Positions 46,321-54,451 of a DNA stretch of 64,000 nt are shown in pieces. The position numbers and the translations under genes were made by a program. The notes under the pieces were generated by a model. It had not been told where the DNA came from. It was given only the letters and a program-made list of their open reading frames with translations, and did no database searches. Every line of letters starts with the position of its first letter. Position 1 is the first letter of the stretch. Origin of the DNA: an uncultured Coriobacteriaceae bacterium (lineage in GTDB: Bacteria > Actinomycetota > Coriobacteriia > Coriobacteriales > Atopobiaceae); NCBI GenBank assembly GCA_902793195.1, contig CADBCS010000016.1, positions 53,653 to 117,652 of the forward strand. The letters run 5' to 3'.

Positions 46321-46444
46321 AGGTGGACCCCTTTCGAAAACGGGGCCCCGGTCGTAATGATCGCTGCCAACAGATGCTTGGAAACCAACATGTACTCGGG
46401 GGCCAACAGATACCGGTGCACGACCGTCCAGTCATGCGTTCTTT

Positions 46445-46474
46445 AGAATAGCGTTTGCAGTGGGGTGATTTCAA
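46445..46474 (-). promoter_or_regulatory. rpsA promoter
   Basis: On the minus strand TTGAAA (46474-46469), 18-bp spacer, TATTCT (46450-46445), 125 bases before the TTG start. The best-formed sigma-70-like promoter in the window; it implies a long 5' leader in which S1 autoregulation could act. The remaining stretch to 46640 shows no gene. Confidence 0.65.
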
Positions 46475-46641
46475 GCACCGTTGGCGACATTTTGCAGACT
46501 ATGCAGGTTGCATGGTTGCCGTTGCATGGTTTCGGCGACGGTGCCGCAGGAAAGTGGCGCGCGGGCCATTCGACCATGCGTATACGACCATGTTCGAGCC
46601 AGAAATGCTCTGACACTCTCCAAGTCATGGCCAGTGCCATG

Positions 46642-46857
46642 TCAGCGCCGTGCCACGAGGTCGCGGACGGCGGCCCTGTCCTCGTCGGGGACGCGCAGCG
46701 CGTCGAGCGCCTCGACCTCGGTGAGCGAGAGCGAGTCCTTGAGGTCGCGCACCGCGGCGGCCAGCGCGTCCAGGCGGCCCTCCTTGCGGCCTTCCTCGCG
46801 GCCCTCCTTGCGGCCCTGCTCCCGCACCCCCACGCTCAGGTTGCACATGTCCTCCAC
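46642..46857 (-). CDS. small ORF duplicating the C-terminus of the adjacent PD-(D/E)XK nuclease
   Basis: 71 residues starting at a GTG preceded by aggaagggg. Nearly identical to the last 79 residues of the gene at 46956-47969 but with two fewer EGRK repeat units and two or so substitutions. The DNA copies are 46652-46879 and 46966-47217. It lacks the nuclease domain. Either a decayed duplicate or a stand-alone equivalent of the intragenic C-terminal inhibitor known for Rpn nucleases. Confidence 0.5.
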   Translation of the reverse strand: MEDMCNLSVGVREQGRKEGREEGRKEGRLDALAAAVRDLKDSLSLTEVEALDALRVPDEDRAAVRDLVARR

Positions 46858-47217
46858 CGCCCCTTCCTGCTCTCGCGTCTGAGAAAAGGGGCCAAACCCC
46901 TTTTCTCAGTTTGACGCCACCGCGCCCGACCCCGTGGCCCCTTCCTGCTCTTGCGTCAACGCTGCGCCACGAGGTCGCGGACGGCGGCCCTGTCCTCGTC
47001 GGGGACGCGCAGCGCGTCGAGCGCCTCGCCCTCGGTGAGCGAGAGCGAGTCCTTGAGGTCGCGCACCGCGGCGGCCAGCGCGTCCAGGCGGCCCTCCTTG
47101 CGGCCCTCCTTGCGGCCCTCCTTGCGGCCCTCCTCGCGGCCCTCCTTGCGGCCTTGCTCCCGCACCCCCACGCTCAGGTTGCACATGTCCTCCACCGCCC
47201 CTTCCTGCTCTCGCGTC
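46652..47217. repeat. tandem duplication of a nuclease gene 3' end
   Basis: Direct repeat: 46652-46879 (228 bp) and 46966-47217 (252 bp), over 95% alike by eye; the 24-bp length difference equals two 12-bp EGRK repeat units. The interval holds the 27-bp hairpin at 46881. Confidence 0.85.
46881..46907. terminator. 27-bp hairpin terminator, identical to 5015-5041
   Basis: gagaaaagggg / ccccttttctc stem with ccaaa loop, placed directly after the stop region of the full-length nuclease gene and before its duplicate fragment. Confidence 0.6.
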
Positions 47218-47969
47218 AGCGCTATTCCGAAATCGTCCCTGATGCGCGCCAACTTATCAGAGACGCTCATGTCCCTAGCAAAGAGTGTACCCAAAAGCCC
47301 AAGCGTCCCCTGTGCCGACTGTGCCTCTTTCCCCAGGCACACGACAATCACGTCGACAAGGTCATACGACCCGCGATTAAAGACAGCCCCACCGACGAGG
47401 TTCTCCTGTCCAAGCGAAAACCTCGTCACCGTCTTCGCCTTGCTCTTGGGCACCTCCATACAGACCCAGACGGATATCACCTTGCGCAACCTCTCATACT
47501 TTGAATGTGAGACCACATCCGATCCCTGCATCGAGAGCATTCTCCCCGCATAGAAAATCCCTCGCTTCGTTATCGGATACCCGGGGTCAAACTTGTTCTG
47601 CGCCTCTACGTCCACCTCCACAAGCAATACCTCGTTGGCATCAGCGCCCGGGTTGCGCACCGCAAAGCGCACGTCGAAGCTGCTGTCCCCCTCCCCAACG
47701 GTTGAGTCCTCCACGTTCAACTGCCGAATGCGCTCGTAACTCGCGTGTCCGTCGCGCCCCACGGGTTCCTCGCCAATACGAGGATCGCCTTCGAAGCATG
47801 TTTGCTCAATCTCCTCCGGGGCGACTGAGTCGAACCCATCAACCCAGTCGTGTAGTATACGCGACAGCACCACCTTCTCGGATAGCACTCGCTTGCACGC
47901 CGCGTCGTACGCAGAGTCCAATGGTGCCACCGACCTCACGCCCTTCGCCAGGCTCGTTGCCACTTCCAT
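46956..47969 (-). CDS. PD-(D/E)XK nuclease-family (Rpn/transposase-like) protein
   Basis: 337 residues. The nuclease core shows FDVRFAV, then EVLLVEVDVEAQNKFDP (Asp ... Glu-x-Glu-x-Gln), the PDDEXK_2/Rpn variant of the PD-(D/E)XK motif. The C-terminus has GREEGRKEGRKEGR repeats before a conserved helical end. Such proteins are linked to recombination and, in E. coli Rpn, to toxicity and phage defence. ATG 47969 is chosen for the gggaggac site. An internal GTG at 47195 has the same aggaagggg site as the duplicate ORF downstream. Confidence 0.8.
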   Translation of the reverse strand: MEVATSLAKGVRSVAPLDSAYDAACKRVLSEKVVLSRILHDWVDGFDSVAPEEIEQTCFEGDPRIGEEPVGRDGHASYERIRQLNVEDSTVGEGDSSFDVRFAVRNPGADANEVLLVEVDVEAQNKFDPGYPITKRGIFYAGRMLSMQGSDVVSHSKYERLRKVISVWVCMEVPKSKAKTVTRFSLGQENLVGGAVFNRGSYDLVDVIVVCLGKEAQSAQGTLGLLGTLFARDMSVSDKLARIRDDFGIALTREQEGAVEDMCNLSVGVREQGRKEGREEGRKEGRKEGRKEGRLDALAAAVRDLKDSLSLTEGEALDALRVPDEDRAAVRDLVAQR

Positions 47970-48080
47970 ATGTCCTCCCTTCGTAAGAGTCATATACGTA
48001 CAATTGTTCTATTAAGTCCAACACCATAATGCCAGTGGTATGCAGCACTCAGAGCGTTCCCCTTCCTGAGGTGAATCGCG

Positions 48081-48089
48081 TGCTATGAT
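48081..48089 (+). promoter_or_regulatory. extended -10 (TGCTATGAT) of the membrane protein/Xre pair
   Basis: tgctatgat gives an extended -10, 41 bases before the ATG at 48130; no clear -35. Confidence 0.45.
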
Positions 48090-48129
48090 GGTGCTGCATG
48101 CGAGGTATTTTTCTCACGGGGGGTGGAGC

Positions 48130-48516
48130 ATGAGTCAAGACCTGTTTTCCATCAAGCGCAGCGGTGCGTTCGGCAACATGGCAATCGGCGTTTGTCTCAT
48201 CGTGTTAGGCGCAACCCGTCTCCTGAATCCCGATGGTTGGCCCACACTCTGCGCGGCGATGTGCCTCCTCGCGCTTGCCGGACGAGCTCTCTTCGTATGC
48301 CTTTCGCCACGTCGCGAGGCTCCCGACGAGATGGCGGTAGCACATGATGGCGCAGCCGCGGGACACGCATTAAGAATCACCCTCGTCGCCGCGGGTCTCG
48401 GCTGCGCAGCGAGCATGCTTACGAATGCAAAGGTGGATCTTGCTGGCGCGGGTCTTGGATTTATCGGAATTGGTCTGCTCACGTATGGTATTGCGTTTGC
48501 TTGGCTTGAGAGATAG
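48130..48516 (+). CDS. small membrane protein paired with an Xre regulator
   Basis: 128 residues with four hydrophobic segments (NMAIGVCLIVLGATRLL, LCAAMCLLALAGRALFVCL, ITLVAAGLGCAASML, AGLGFIGIGLLTYGIAFAWL). ATG 48130 follows ggtggagc. Unknown function; small multi-pass proteins next to a short Xre-type regulator form a recurrent two-gene unit in Firmicutes and Actinobacteria. The regulator starts 15 bases after the stop. Confidence 0.7.
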   Translation: MSQDLFSIKRSGAFGNMAIGVCLIVLGATRLLNPDGWPTLCAAMCLLALAGRALFVCLSPRREAPDEMAVAHDGAAAGHALRITLVAAGLGCAASMLTNAKVDLAGAGLGFIGIGLLTYGIAFAWLER

Positions 48517-48531
48517 GCAGCGAAAGAGGCG

Positions 48532-48729
48532 ATGGAATTCACCACGAGGATGCGCGAGTATCGTCAGCGGAAGAAGCTGAGTCAGGCAGAGCTTGCAGAG
48601 AGGGTCGGATGCCGACGCGAGACCATTGGCAAGCTTGAGAACGGCAAATACAATCCATCACTCAAGCTCGCCCTCGACGTGGCAAAGGAACTCGACGCAA
48701 CCGTCTACGACCTATTCTTCTTCGACTGA
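48532..48729 (+). CDS. Xre/Cro-CI family helix-turn-helix regulator
   Basis: 65 residues, a minimal HTH_3 domain: [50 protein letters not shown]-binding repressor, likely autoregulating the pair with the membrane protein. Its 3' half plus the following convergent sequence is duplicated downstream (copy at 49029). Confidence 0.85.
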   Translation: MEFTTRMREYRQRKKLSQAELAERVGCRRETIGKLENGKYNPSLKLALDVAKELDATVYDLFFFD

Positions 48730-49071
48730 GCCGGCTGCTTCGGGCGAGCCCTCCCCCGGGTCCTCCGCCGCGGCCTCCCGTTCCTGCCTCTCGCGGAAGT
48801 CGGCCATAGCCTCTTCGATGAGGCCGTCCTCCACGCCGCGTGCCCGAAGGAGCTCCGCGAGAGCGGAGGCGCCCTGCTTCACGCCCTGCTTCACGCCCTG
48901 TTCCTTTGCTTCGCGTGCCATGCGTTCCGCTCGATCGTTCAGCAGCTCCAGAACCTCTCCGCCCATCGCTTCCCTCACCTTCTTATGCAACGCCTCGTTC
49001 GCCCGCGTCAGCCGAATCGACTGCCGTGCCATTGGCAAGCTCGAGAACGGGAAGTACAATCCGTCGCTCAA
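48712..49071 (-). CDS. small ORF duplicating the C-terminus of the nuclease at 49118
   Basis: Up to 119 residues; the last 97 match the end of the 330-residue nuclease with one VKQG repeat fewer. Met at 48966 (MGGEVLELL) is shared with the full-length gene (49384) and has gtgaggga upstream, so a product of 84 residues is plausible. Residues before about 21 are antisense to the duplicated Xre fragment and have no other support. Fragment or separate C-terminal inhibitor. Confidence 0.5.
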   Translation of the reverse strand: MSDGLYFPFSSLPMARQSIRLTRANEALHKKVREAMGGEVLELLNDRAERMAREAKEQGVKQGVKQGASALAELLRARGVEDGLIEEAMADFRERQEREAAAEDPGEGSPEAAGSVEEE

Positions 49072-49135
49072 GCTCGCCTTCGACGTGACGAGGGAGCTCG
49101 ACGCAACCGTCTACGACTTATTCTTCTTCGACTGA
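49029..49135 (+). pseudogene. 3' fragment of Xre regulator (duplicate)
   Basis: Encodes [35 protein letters not shown] in frame, matching the last 35 residues of the gene at 48532, without its start or first helix. Produced by the tandem duplication. Confidence 0.75.
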
Positions 49136-50110
49136 GCCGGCTGCTTCGGGCGAGCCCTCCCCCGGGTCCTCCGCCGAGGCCTCCCGCTCCTGCCTCTCGC
49201 GGAAGTCGGCCATGGCCTCTTCGATGAGGCCGTCCTCCACGCCGCGCGCCCGAAGGAGCTCCGCGAGAGCGGAGGCGCCCTGCTTCACGCCCTGCTTCAC
49301 GCCCTGCTTCACGCCCTGCTCCTTTGCTTCGCGTGCCATGCGTTCCGCTCGATCGTTCAGCAGCTCCAGAACCTCTCCGCCCATCGCTTCCCTCACCTTT
49401 TTCTGCAACGCCTCGTTCGCTCGCGTCAGGTAGTCCGATACCCGTATTATAAGCTCCGTGAGTTCCTCATAGAGCAGATCATCCCCTCTGCCGATCGTTT
49501 CCTCACTGAGCATCATGCGAAGCTCCGCACACTCGGCAATGAGCCGTGCAAGCCACTCCTGCTCCCCGTCAATGCTCGACAATTCGCGCTCGTAGCGCAT
49601 GAGGTAGTACGGCAACAGTATGAGTAACCGCTTCTTGAACAGCTCCTCCTTGCCGACCGACTGCGCTTTGAACACCCTCACCGAGTAGTCGAACGAGTCG
49701 CCGTTGGGCAGCACCACCTCCATGAAGAGAGCGTCCGGAGTGGCGCTGGTATGCCTCAGATACAGAACGCACGATGCGGGGAACTCCAGCCGGTACGGCT
49801 TCCCCTTGCTCAGGGCTTCCTCCAGGGCGATTTCGAAGTCGTACTCGATCATGCGCACCACCATGTTCGAGTCGGCGGTGCTCTGACACTCCACGTGGTA
49901 AATCTTGTCTCCCAGACGGAAGACCGAGTCGTCTATCACCTTCCCCCTGCGCCCCTCGTGCTCGCTGTTGAACCGGATGATCTCGCTCTTCTCCGAGTAG
50001 TCTCTACCAAACACCTCGTTGATGAATGGAATCAGCAGGCGAGGTACCTTGCGCACCATGGTCTTGAAGACCGAATCGAATACCGTGCCACTGCTGTTGC
50101 CATTATTCAT
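49118..50110 (-). CDS. PD-(D/E)XK nuclease-family (Rpn/transposase-like) protein
   Basis: 330 residues. VIDDSVFRLGDKIYHVECQSTADSNMVVRMIEYDF carries the Asp...Glu-x-Gln core of the PDDEXK_2 family. Central region is hydrophobic/helical (LLILLPYYLMRYERE), and the C-terminus has [13 protein letters not shown] repeats and an acidic end. Clearly related in plan to the gene at 46956 but different in sequence. aaggggg site 6 bases before the ATG. Role in recombination or defence by family inference. Confidence 0.8.
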   Translation of the reverse strand: MNNGNSSGTVFDSVFKTMVRKVPRLLIPFINEVFGRDYSEKSEIIRFNSEHEGRRGKVIDDSVFRLGDKIYHVECQSTADSNMVVRMIEYDFEIALEEALSKGKPYRLEFPASCVLYLRHTSATPDALFMEVVLPNGDSFDYSVRVFKAQSVGKEELFKKRLLILLPYYLMRYERELSSIDGEQEWLARLIAECAELRMMLSEETIGRGDDLLYEELTELIIRVSDYLTRANEALQKKVREAMGGEVLELLNDRAERMAREAKEQGVKQGVKQGVKQGASALAELLRARGVEDGLIEEAMADFRERQEREASAEDPGEGSPEAAGSVEEE

Positions 50111-50147
50111 AAAGACCCCCTTCCCGCACCTACAGGAACCAATAGCG

Positions 50148-51107
50148 CTATTGACGTTCCCGATACCACGCGATGCGGCGTCGTAGAACGATGAGGAATC
50201 CGTTCTGCACGCTCAGGCCATGCTGCTCGCAGGCCTTAGCGAACATGTCGTAGTCTTCTTGCTCGCACTCAAATGAGCAGTTCACTAGGTCTTTGGGATT
50301 GCGCAACCGATCCATCGCGTCGCCCGCACGCTGTCGCAGGTCATCATCCGCTCGCTCGTTGAGCTCTTTCACAGAAGAATCCGTATACTCCCGAGAAGGC
50401 CGACCGCCCATCCACACGCCATATGACACAAGTCCGTCCGCAAGCGTCGTGCATAACAACCAGGCCAGTGCCTGGTGCTGATCCCGTATGCTCACACCCC
50501 CTAACCACGCTTTGAGGCCGAGCGTGATTTCCCACCAGTCGTACCTGTCATCACACGCTCTTACGATTCTTCCTTCCCGCGCGTCATCAAACCTCAACGT
50601 GATGGTCTGCATTTCGCGGAGGATTCCTTTCTTCCCTACGCGGTATCTGCAATAGGGAAGTAGCACGATCGAATTGCACTGGTCATAATCGAAATCTCGG
50701 ACCACATTGGTCATTCGCCTTATGTAACCGAAAGCGCCGTCCAGATTTGGATCCTCGTTGGGATATATGGCCTCTTTGAGCACCTCGCGCACGCACTCGG
50801 CGAGCAAGTCGTCGTTTGCTGCAACGAGGACGTCGCGAACCGTGGGCATGTCCTGCGCCACGAGTCCATCAAGCTCCCAATGAGGAAGGTAGCAATCTTG
50901 GTTGGCGAGGTCGTCCAGGCGCTCGTACAAAGGCATGGGCAATAGTGCGTATGCTCCCTCCCCTGTCGAGCGCACCTTTGCCACGCGACGATAATCGCCT
51001 GTACCATCGAGCCACGCGACCGCATCGGCAAAGCACTCCTCGGAATCGTCGCTACAAAACTCCTTTGTCTCATACCGTGCCTTTTGAGGCATCTCCAAGT
51101 GAAACAA
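50148..51107 (-). CDS. hypothetical protein, 319 residues
   Basis: Soluble, rich in acidic and aromatic residues (DDRYDWWEITLGLKAWLGG, QALAWLLCTTLADGLVSYGVWMGG); no recognised domain. Start is a TTG at 51107 with ggaggg 6 bases upstream; the nearest ATG (51092) has ggag directly adjacent, too close. Lies next to the nuclease gene on the same strand, 37 bases upstream of it, so the two may be cotranscribed as an accessory unit. Base composition is lower in GC than its neighbours, consistent with acquisition. Confidence 0.65.
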   Translation of the reverse strand: MFHLEMPQKARYETKEFCSDDSEECFADAVAWLDGTGDYRRVAKVRSTGEGAYALLPMPLYERLDDLANQDCYLPHWELDGLVAQDMPTVRDVLVAANDDLLAECVREVLKEAIYPNEDPNLDGAFGYIRRMTNVVRDFDYDQCNSIVLLPYCRYRVGKKGILREMQTITLRFDDAREGRIVRACDDRYDWWEITLGLKAWLGGVSIRDQHQALAWLLCTTLADGLVSYGVWMGGRPSREYTDSSVKELNERADDDLRQRAGDAMDRLRNPKDLVNCSFECEQEDYDMFAKACEQHGLSVQNGFLIVLRRRIAWYRERQ

Positions 51108-51239
51108 TGCCGTCCCTCCCTAAATGTGATGTATTTCTCTCTCTGCATGTGCTAAATATATCACATTCCATGAGAGATGCAAAGGTTCGCGGTAAAGTGC
51201 ACGGTCACCCAAGCCGCGCTCATTGATGGGCAGACGCAA

Positions 51240-51296
51240 ACGGACCGTCCGTCGGGGACGGTCCCTTTCGGACTAGTCCGTCGGGGACGGTCCCCA
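51240..51296. repeat. dispersed GGGGACGGTCCC palindrome, copy c
   Basis: Two tandem cores gtcggggacggtccc (51251) and gtcggggacggtcccc (51280) around cggactagtccg, almost the same as the centre of copy b. Between the hypothetical gene and the end of tilS. Confidence 0.7.
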
Positions 51297-51341
51297 GTGG
51301 CTGGTCCTCCCACCAGGCCCGTGCGCTCGGCAGGCGCAACG

Positions 51342-52850
51342 TTACAGGAGAGTGAGCTCCAACAGGCAGCGTGACGTGGCGGTAACCCGTGCCCGCTCGT
51401 CGGCACGAACACCTGCCACCCACAGCACCGCACCGCGAGGCCCGCCGTGCACGACGGGCACCTGCGGGCGATCGGCGGCGGGAATCTTGGCGTCGTGCAA
51501 GAGGTCCGAGAGCAGCTTGGACTGGCCGTGCATGCCCAAGGGACACAGCACCTCCGCCTCACGCGGACCCTCCACCCACAGGCGTCCCCCCGTGGTGGGG
51601 TCCACCCCGCAGGCGAGGGCGTCGAGCAGAACCGACCTTCCCTCCCACTCGCCTCCATGGGCCCTGGCCAAGAGCTCCGGGTCCTCAAACGCGGCGACCG
51701 TCACCAGCCGTGCGCGGAGCCTGCGGACATCGTCGACCTCTACCGACCCGGGAACGTCGAGCCAAAATCCCTCCAGCACCTCCTGAGGCGAGCCCTCGCC
51801 CGCACGCAGGAACAGCATGCCATACACGACGCGCGCGTCAACTGCCATGGGAAGCGACACTGAGCCATGACCTGCGGCCACCAGTCGGAGCACCGCCTCG
51901 ATGTGGCGCGCCTCGAGCCGCGCCGACGGGCAAACCCACAGCAGCGCCTGGCGCACCACCCTGCGCGCGATCACCACATCGGAGGCCGCCAGCCGCGCCG
52001 CGTCGAGCGAGAGCAGGCCCTCTCCCTTGCGCCGTGTGAGGTCCCGCAACGCGCGCGACGCCTGAGCGTGCAGGTAGGCATCCTCGTCCGACAGTATGTC
52101 GCATGTCTTTGAGAGGCTCGCCGTTACGCGCGGGTTCCTTCGCTCGACGACCGGCATCACCTCGTGACGCACGAACGCCCGCAGGTAGCGCGTGTCGTCG
52201 TTGGTCGCGTCCTCGCGCCACACGATGCCCTTCATGCGCAGGAACTCACAGAGCTCGCGGTGGGTCTTGTCGAGCAGGGGGCGCACGATGCGGTTCCTTC
52301 GCCGGGGGATGGAGCTTAGCCCCGCCGGCCCCGTCCCGCGGATGGCGTTCATAAAGAACGTCTCGGCACGGTCGTTTGCCGTATGTGCCGTGAGGATGCG
52401 CGCGGCCGAGCGGGGCGTGCCAATCTGGCGCGAGAGCTCGTTGGCAAGCTCTGCCGCAGCCGCATAGCGCACCTCTCGTCCGGTGTTCTCGGCATTGCCC
52501 TCACCGCCCTGGGCCTTGGTGAGCGCACGCACGTCCACGCGCCGGATCGTGCACGGAATGCCGTAGCGGTCCGACAGGTCGCGCACGAACTCCTCGTCCT
52601 CCTCGGCATCCAGCCCACGAAGCTGATGGTTTACGTGCAGCACGTGCAGGCGCTCCCGCGCGATGCGCGCGAGTCCCCTACCGTCGTCGATGTCGAGCGC
52701 CGAGGTGGCCGCCAGCACAAGAAGCGCCGTGGAGTCGGCGCCACCCGACACCATAATTACGACCGGGGCCCTGTACTCGGGATCGACCTGCCCGGACGGG
52801 CGATCGAAGCGCACCTCCTTGGAGGCGTATCGGCGACTCACGCTTGGCAT
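51342..52850 (-). CDS. tilS: tRNA(Ile)-lysidine synthase
   Basis: 502 residues. PP-loop SGGADST at 35-41, then HVNHQLRGLDAEEDEEFV and LTAHTANDRAETFFMN are the TilS signatures; the C-terminal part holds the tRNA-binding and TilS_C regions (WVEGPREAEVLCPLG...). Ligates lysine to C34 of tRNA-Ile2 using ATP, needed to read AUA. ATG 52850 has ggaggagc upstream. The usual partner hpt is not adjacent. Divergent from the metallo-hydrolase gene. Confidence 0.92.
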   Translation of the reverse strand: MPSVSRRYASKEVRFDRPSGQVDPEYRAPVVIMVSGGADSTALLVLAATSALDIDDGRGLARIARERLHVLHVNHQLRGLDAEEDEEFVRDLSDRYGIPCTIRRVDVRALTKAQGGEGNAENTGREVRYAAAAELANELSRQIGTPRSAARILTAHTANDRAETFFMNAIRGTGPAGLSSIPRRRNRIVRPLLDKTHRELCEFLRMKGIVWREDATNDDTRYLRAFVRHEVMPVVERRNPRVTASLSKTCDILSDEDAYLHAQASRALRDLTRRKGEGLLSLDAARLAASDVVIARRVVRQALLWVCPSARLEARHIEAVLRLVAAGHGSVSLPMAVDARVVYGMLFLRAGEGSPQEVLEGFWLDVPGSVEVDDVRRLRARLVTVAAFEDPELLARAHGGEWEGRSVLLDALACGVDPTTGGRLWVEGPREAEVLCPLGMHGQSKLLSDLLHDAKIPAADRPQVPVVHGGPRGAVLWVAGVRADERARVTATSRCLLELTLL

Positions 52851-52944
52851 GTGCTCCTCCTTGTCTTTAGGGGATAAGTGTAAAGCAAAAACGGTCCAGC
52901 AAACGCGATACACTGTTCCACGCAACGCAAGAGAAAGGCGCAAG

Positions 52945-53772
52945 ATGACCCCACTCATACACCTGCACGTATTGGCCAGCGGCTCAAAGGGCAACGCCAC
53001 GGTCGTAGAGGGACCCACTGGCTCGGTCTTGGTGGACTGTGGCATCTCGCGCAAGCGCCTGCATGAGCGGGCGAACGAGGTGGGATGCGACCTGTCGCGA
53101 GTCCAGGCCATCCTGCTCACGCACGAGCACGGCGACCACACCGCGGGGCTTGGCGTGGTGTGCAACCACTTTGACGGCCCGGTATACACCACCGCCGGCA
53201 CCGCCACGGGCAGGCGCGGGCTCGCCAACCTGCCGTTTACCCTCGTGGACCACGACGCGACGCTCGAGGTTGCGGGCATGCGCATCCAGGCGTTTCCCAC
53301 CTCCCACGACGTGAACGACCCCATGTGCTTTGAGTTCGAGGTGCGCGACGAGGACGGCCAAGACGTGCTCGACTCCGTGGGTTGGGTCACCGACACGGGG
53401 TTTCTTACCGACGACGCGCTCGACGCGCTCTATGGCTGCAGGATCTTAGGTATAGAGGCCAACCACGACCTGCGCATGCTGAGGTCGGGTCCCTATCCGC
53501 ACTTCCTCAAGGCACGGGTGGCAGGCGACTTTGGCCACCTCTCCAACGAACAAGCCGCCGAGGCGCTTCCCCACCTCGTGACCCACGACACCGAGACGGT
53601 GGTGGCGCTGCATCTCTCGCAGGAGAACAACCGGCCGAGCATCGCGGTTCGCGCGCTCGCCGAGGCAGTTGGCGCGGTGGCCGCAAACGACACCTTTACC
53701 GAGACCCGCACGCCCGACGGCCTGCTCTCCATCTGCGCCGGCGCCCAGGACAGGCCGATCAGCGTGTGGTGA
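52945..53772 (+). CDS. metallo-beta-lactamase-fold hydrolase, WalJ/YycJ-like
   Basis: 275 residues. Opening HVLASGSKGNATVVEGPTGSVLVDCGIS and metal motif THEHGDH (59-65, His60, His62, Asp64, His65) match the YycJ/WalJ group, which are DNA-processing nucleases of the MBL fold. Further ligands are in SHDV, TDTG and HLSQENN. No walRK genes nearby. Short gaaagg site before the ATG. Confidence 0.85.
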   Translation: MTPLIHLHVLASGSKGNATVVEGPTGSVLVDCGISRKRLHERANEVGCDLSRVQAILLTHEHGDHTAGLGVVCNHFDGPVYTTAGTATGRRGLANLPFTLVDHDATLEVAGMRIQAFPTSHDVNDPMCFEFEVRDEDGQDVLDSVGWVTDTGFLTDDALDALYGCRILGIEANHDLRMLRSGPYPHFLKARVAGDFGHLSNEQAAEALPHLVTHDTETVVALHLSQENNRPSIAVRALAEAVGAVAANDTFTETRTPDGLLSICAGAQDRPISVW

Positions 53773-53776
53773 CTCA

Positions 53777-53807
53777 CCCTTCGGGGACGGTCCCTTCCGG
53801 ACGGTTC
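53777..53807. repeat. 31-bp direct repeat, left of toxin-antitoxin unit (family copy d)
   Basis: cccttcggggacggtccc followed by ttccggacggttc. Identical to 54349-54379; the two flank the toxin-antitoxin genes. Confidence 0.8.
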
Positions 53808-53855
53808 AAGCAACAGACACCGCGATGGAGTAGAATCATGTCAGGAGGTGAAGTC

Positions 53856-54122
53856 GTGGAAGACGTAGTGGTACACCCAAACTGTTACAAGCATGGACTT
53901 GAATACTAGGACGTGGTGGCCGCTTGGACGAACGTGTTGGCATACACGATTCGTGAGTCATTCTCGGGTGACCGCATGGTTGTAGTCGGATACGGCACGA
54001 AGGCAAGGCCATGTGAAGTGATAGGAATAAGGAAACCCTATGGATGGCTGATTATCCACGCCATGACACCACCTACCGATAAGACAAAACGCGAGGTAGC
54101 CGAGGGGAGATATAGATGGTAG
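53856..54122 (+). pseudogene. BrnT-like toxin gene with in-frame TAG
   Basis: GTG start at 53856 with a strong aggaggtga site. Codons read MEDVVVHPNCYKHGLEY, then TAG at 53907, then DVVAAWTNVLAYTIRESFSGDRMVVVGYGTKARPCEVIGIRKPYGWLIIHAMTPPTDKTKREVAEGRYRW in the same frame. The whole reads as one small RNase-like toxin of about 88 residues (HPxCYKHGL...HAMTPPT pattern). The stop sits where Glu (GAG) would fit, one base change away. A GTG at 53913 could start a shortened product but has no good ribosome-binding site. The 3' end overlaps the antitoxin by 7 bases. Confidence 0.7.
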
Positions 54123-54331
54123 ACCCGTTAAACGAGATCTCACAAGAAGGTATTGACCAGATCGTCGATGACTGGAACGACCGCGAGCCAGACCCCTCGC
54201 GCTGGGTTCATGCCGATAGCGTCCAGTTCACCGTACGCCTGCTGCCTTCGGAGGCATCCGCAATCGACGCGCGGGCGCGTCGCGAGGGGAAGACGCGCGA
54301 TCAGCTCGTGCGCGAGCTTGCATACGCATAG
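54116..54331 (+). CDS. antitoxin with ribbon-helix-helix-like domain
   Basis: 71 residues: acidic N-terminal half (NEISQEGIDQIVDDWNDREPDPS) then FTVRLLPSEASAIDARARREGKTRDQLVRELAYA, a CopG/MetJ-type strand-helix-helix. Overlaps the toxin gene end by 7 bases, the usual arrangement of type II pairs. Likely binds toxin and its own promoter. Confidence 0.7.
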   Translation: MVDPLNEISQEGIDQIVDDWNDREPDPSRWVHADSVQFTVRLLPSEASAIDARARREGKTRDQLVRELAYA

Positions 54332-54348
54332 AGACACTTCGTAACCAT

Positions 54349-54379
54349 CCCTTCGGGGACGGTCCCTTCCGGACGGTTC
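54349..54379. repeat. 31-bp direct repeat, right of toxin-antitoxin unit (family copy e)
   Basis: Identical to 53777-53807. Confidence 0.8.
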
Positions 54380-54388
54380 TTGGTATGG

Positions 54389-54428
54389 CAACGTGCCACG
54401 CCGGGGTGCTTCCCAGCGTGGCACGTTG
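54389..54428 (-). terminator. hsp20 terminator
   Basis: Perfect 13-bp stem caacgtgccacgc (54389-54401) / gcgtggcacgttg (54416-54428), 14-nt loop, 24 bases past the hsp20 stop. Confidence 0.65.
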
Positions 54429-54451
54429 AGTTTGGTCTGTGCTAATCGGCG

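Larger units (their letters stand above)
48623..49429. repeat. tandem duplication covering the Xre 3' end and a nuclease 3' end
   Basis: Copy 1 48623-49011 (389 bp), copy 2 49029-49429 (401 bp), about 93-95% alike. The 12-bp difference is one VKQG codon repeat. Each copy contains the last part of the Xre gene facing the last part of a PD-(D/E)XK nuclease gene. Confidence 0.85.

Noticed and set aside
46642..50110. Insertion sequence or transposon
   Set aside because: Although the nucleases belong to a transposase-like superfamily, no terminal inverted repeats or target duplications border them.
53907..53909. Readthrough or recoding of TAG in the toxin
   Set aside because: No recoding structure or pyrrolysine genes are seen; a GAG-to-TAG mutation is simpler.
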